This document shows positions 63,983-64,000 of a stretch of DNA of 64,000 nt, one piece after another. This stretch comes from Geranomyces variabilis. Taxonomy: Eukaryota > Chytridiomycota > Chytridiomycetes > Spizellomycetales > Powellomycetaceae. Position numbers and translations under genes: made by a program. The stretch lies in NCBI GenBank assembly GCA_027603065.1, contig JADGJP010000049.1:1-64000 (forward strand), read 5' to 3'. How positions within the stretch are numbered: position 1 is the first letter of the stretch; each line of letters opens with the position of its first letter. The notes below the pieces were generated by a model. That model was not told the DNA's origin. It saw only the letters and a program-made list of their open reading frames with translations, and did no database searches.

Positions 63983-64000
63983 CTGTCTCTGTTGCTACCC

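Overview
The window reads as nuclear DNA of an intron-rich fungus. Genes are tightly packed on both strands, introns are short (roughly 45-110 nt) with GT..AG ends and often a CTAAC/CTAAT branch site, and the gene set is fungal: ATG9, TFIIIC subunit Tfc4, exocyst Sec6, Utp4, GH63 glucosidase I, a TRPY/Yvc1-type channel, an Sfp1-like zinc finger and a Ras2-type GTPase. A METTL4-type methyltransferase and a large protein made of repeated EF-hand-like modules, a type best known from ciliated or flagellated eukaryotes, make me lean towards an early-diverging, possibly zoosporic (chytrid- or blastocladiomycete-like) fungus. I am confident of fungus and not of the lineage. All multi-exon models were spliced by eye, so outer limits are firmer than some inner boundaries.

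Layout. 1-1.68 kb: GC-rich, gene-free block with a run of short perfect hairpins. 1.7-4.8 kb: ATG9 (-), divergent from TFC4 (+, 5.1-8.6). 8.7-16.5 kb: small mitochondrial membrane protein (-), GPI-anchored secreted protein (+), METTL4-like methyltransferase (-), glyoxalase II (-), small membrane protein (-), Sfp1-like C2H2 factor (-). 17.2-21.5 kb: multi-module EF-hand-like protein (+). 21.7-25.3 kb: uS10m (-) head-to-head with mitochondrial EF-G1 (+). 25.4-30.7 kb: short-chain dehydrogenase, lytic polysaccharide monooxygenase and a seven-helix receptor (all -). 32.4-34.9 kb: TRPY channel (+).

35.2-41.6 kb is an accessory island: a 38-bp minisatellite, then a head-to-tail minus-strand array of complete, truncated and rearranged copies of an unrecognised protein family (N-terminus MQxSGLTHL), with pyrimidine-rich microsatellites in front of the start codons and a shared TATA promoter in front of two copies. 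Beyond it lies a TATA-driven 5' region with two apparent introns on the other strand, followed by a 5' fragment of the same family. This is the least explained and most interesting part of the window.

41.7-47.0 kb: glucosidase I (-) head-to-head with a Derlin (+), both ER glycoprotein quality-control factors. 47.4-50 kb: Atg38/NRBF2-like MIT protein (-). 50-52.5 kb: sparse region with a small inverted-repeat transposon and an uncertain gene. 52.6-63.5 kb: SEC6 (+), a second short-chain dehydrogenase (-), a magnesium-chelatase-like protein (+), UTP4 (-) and a Ras2-type GTPase (-) whose effector loop is assembled from exons of 14, 22 and apparently only 2 nt. The window ends in a CT repeat.

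Functional links: Atg9 and Atg38 belong to autophagosome initiation; uS10m and EF-G1 to mitochondrial translation; glucosidase I and Derlin to ER folding control; the receptor, Ras, TRPY channel, EF-hand protein and Sfp1-like factor are signalling components.
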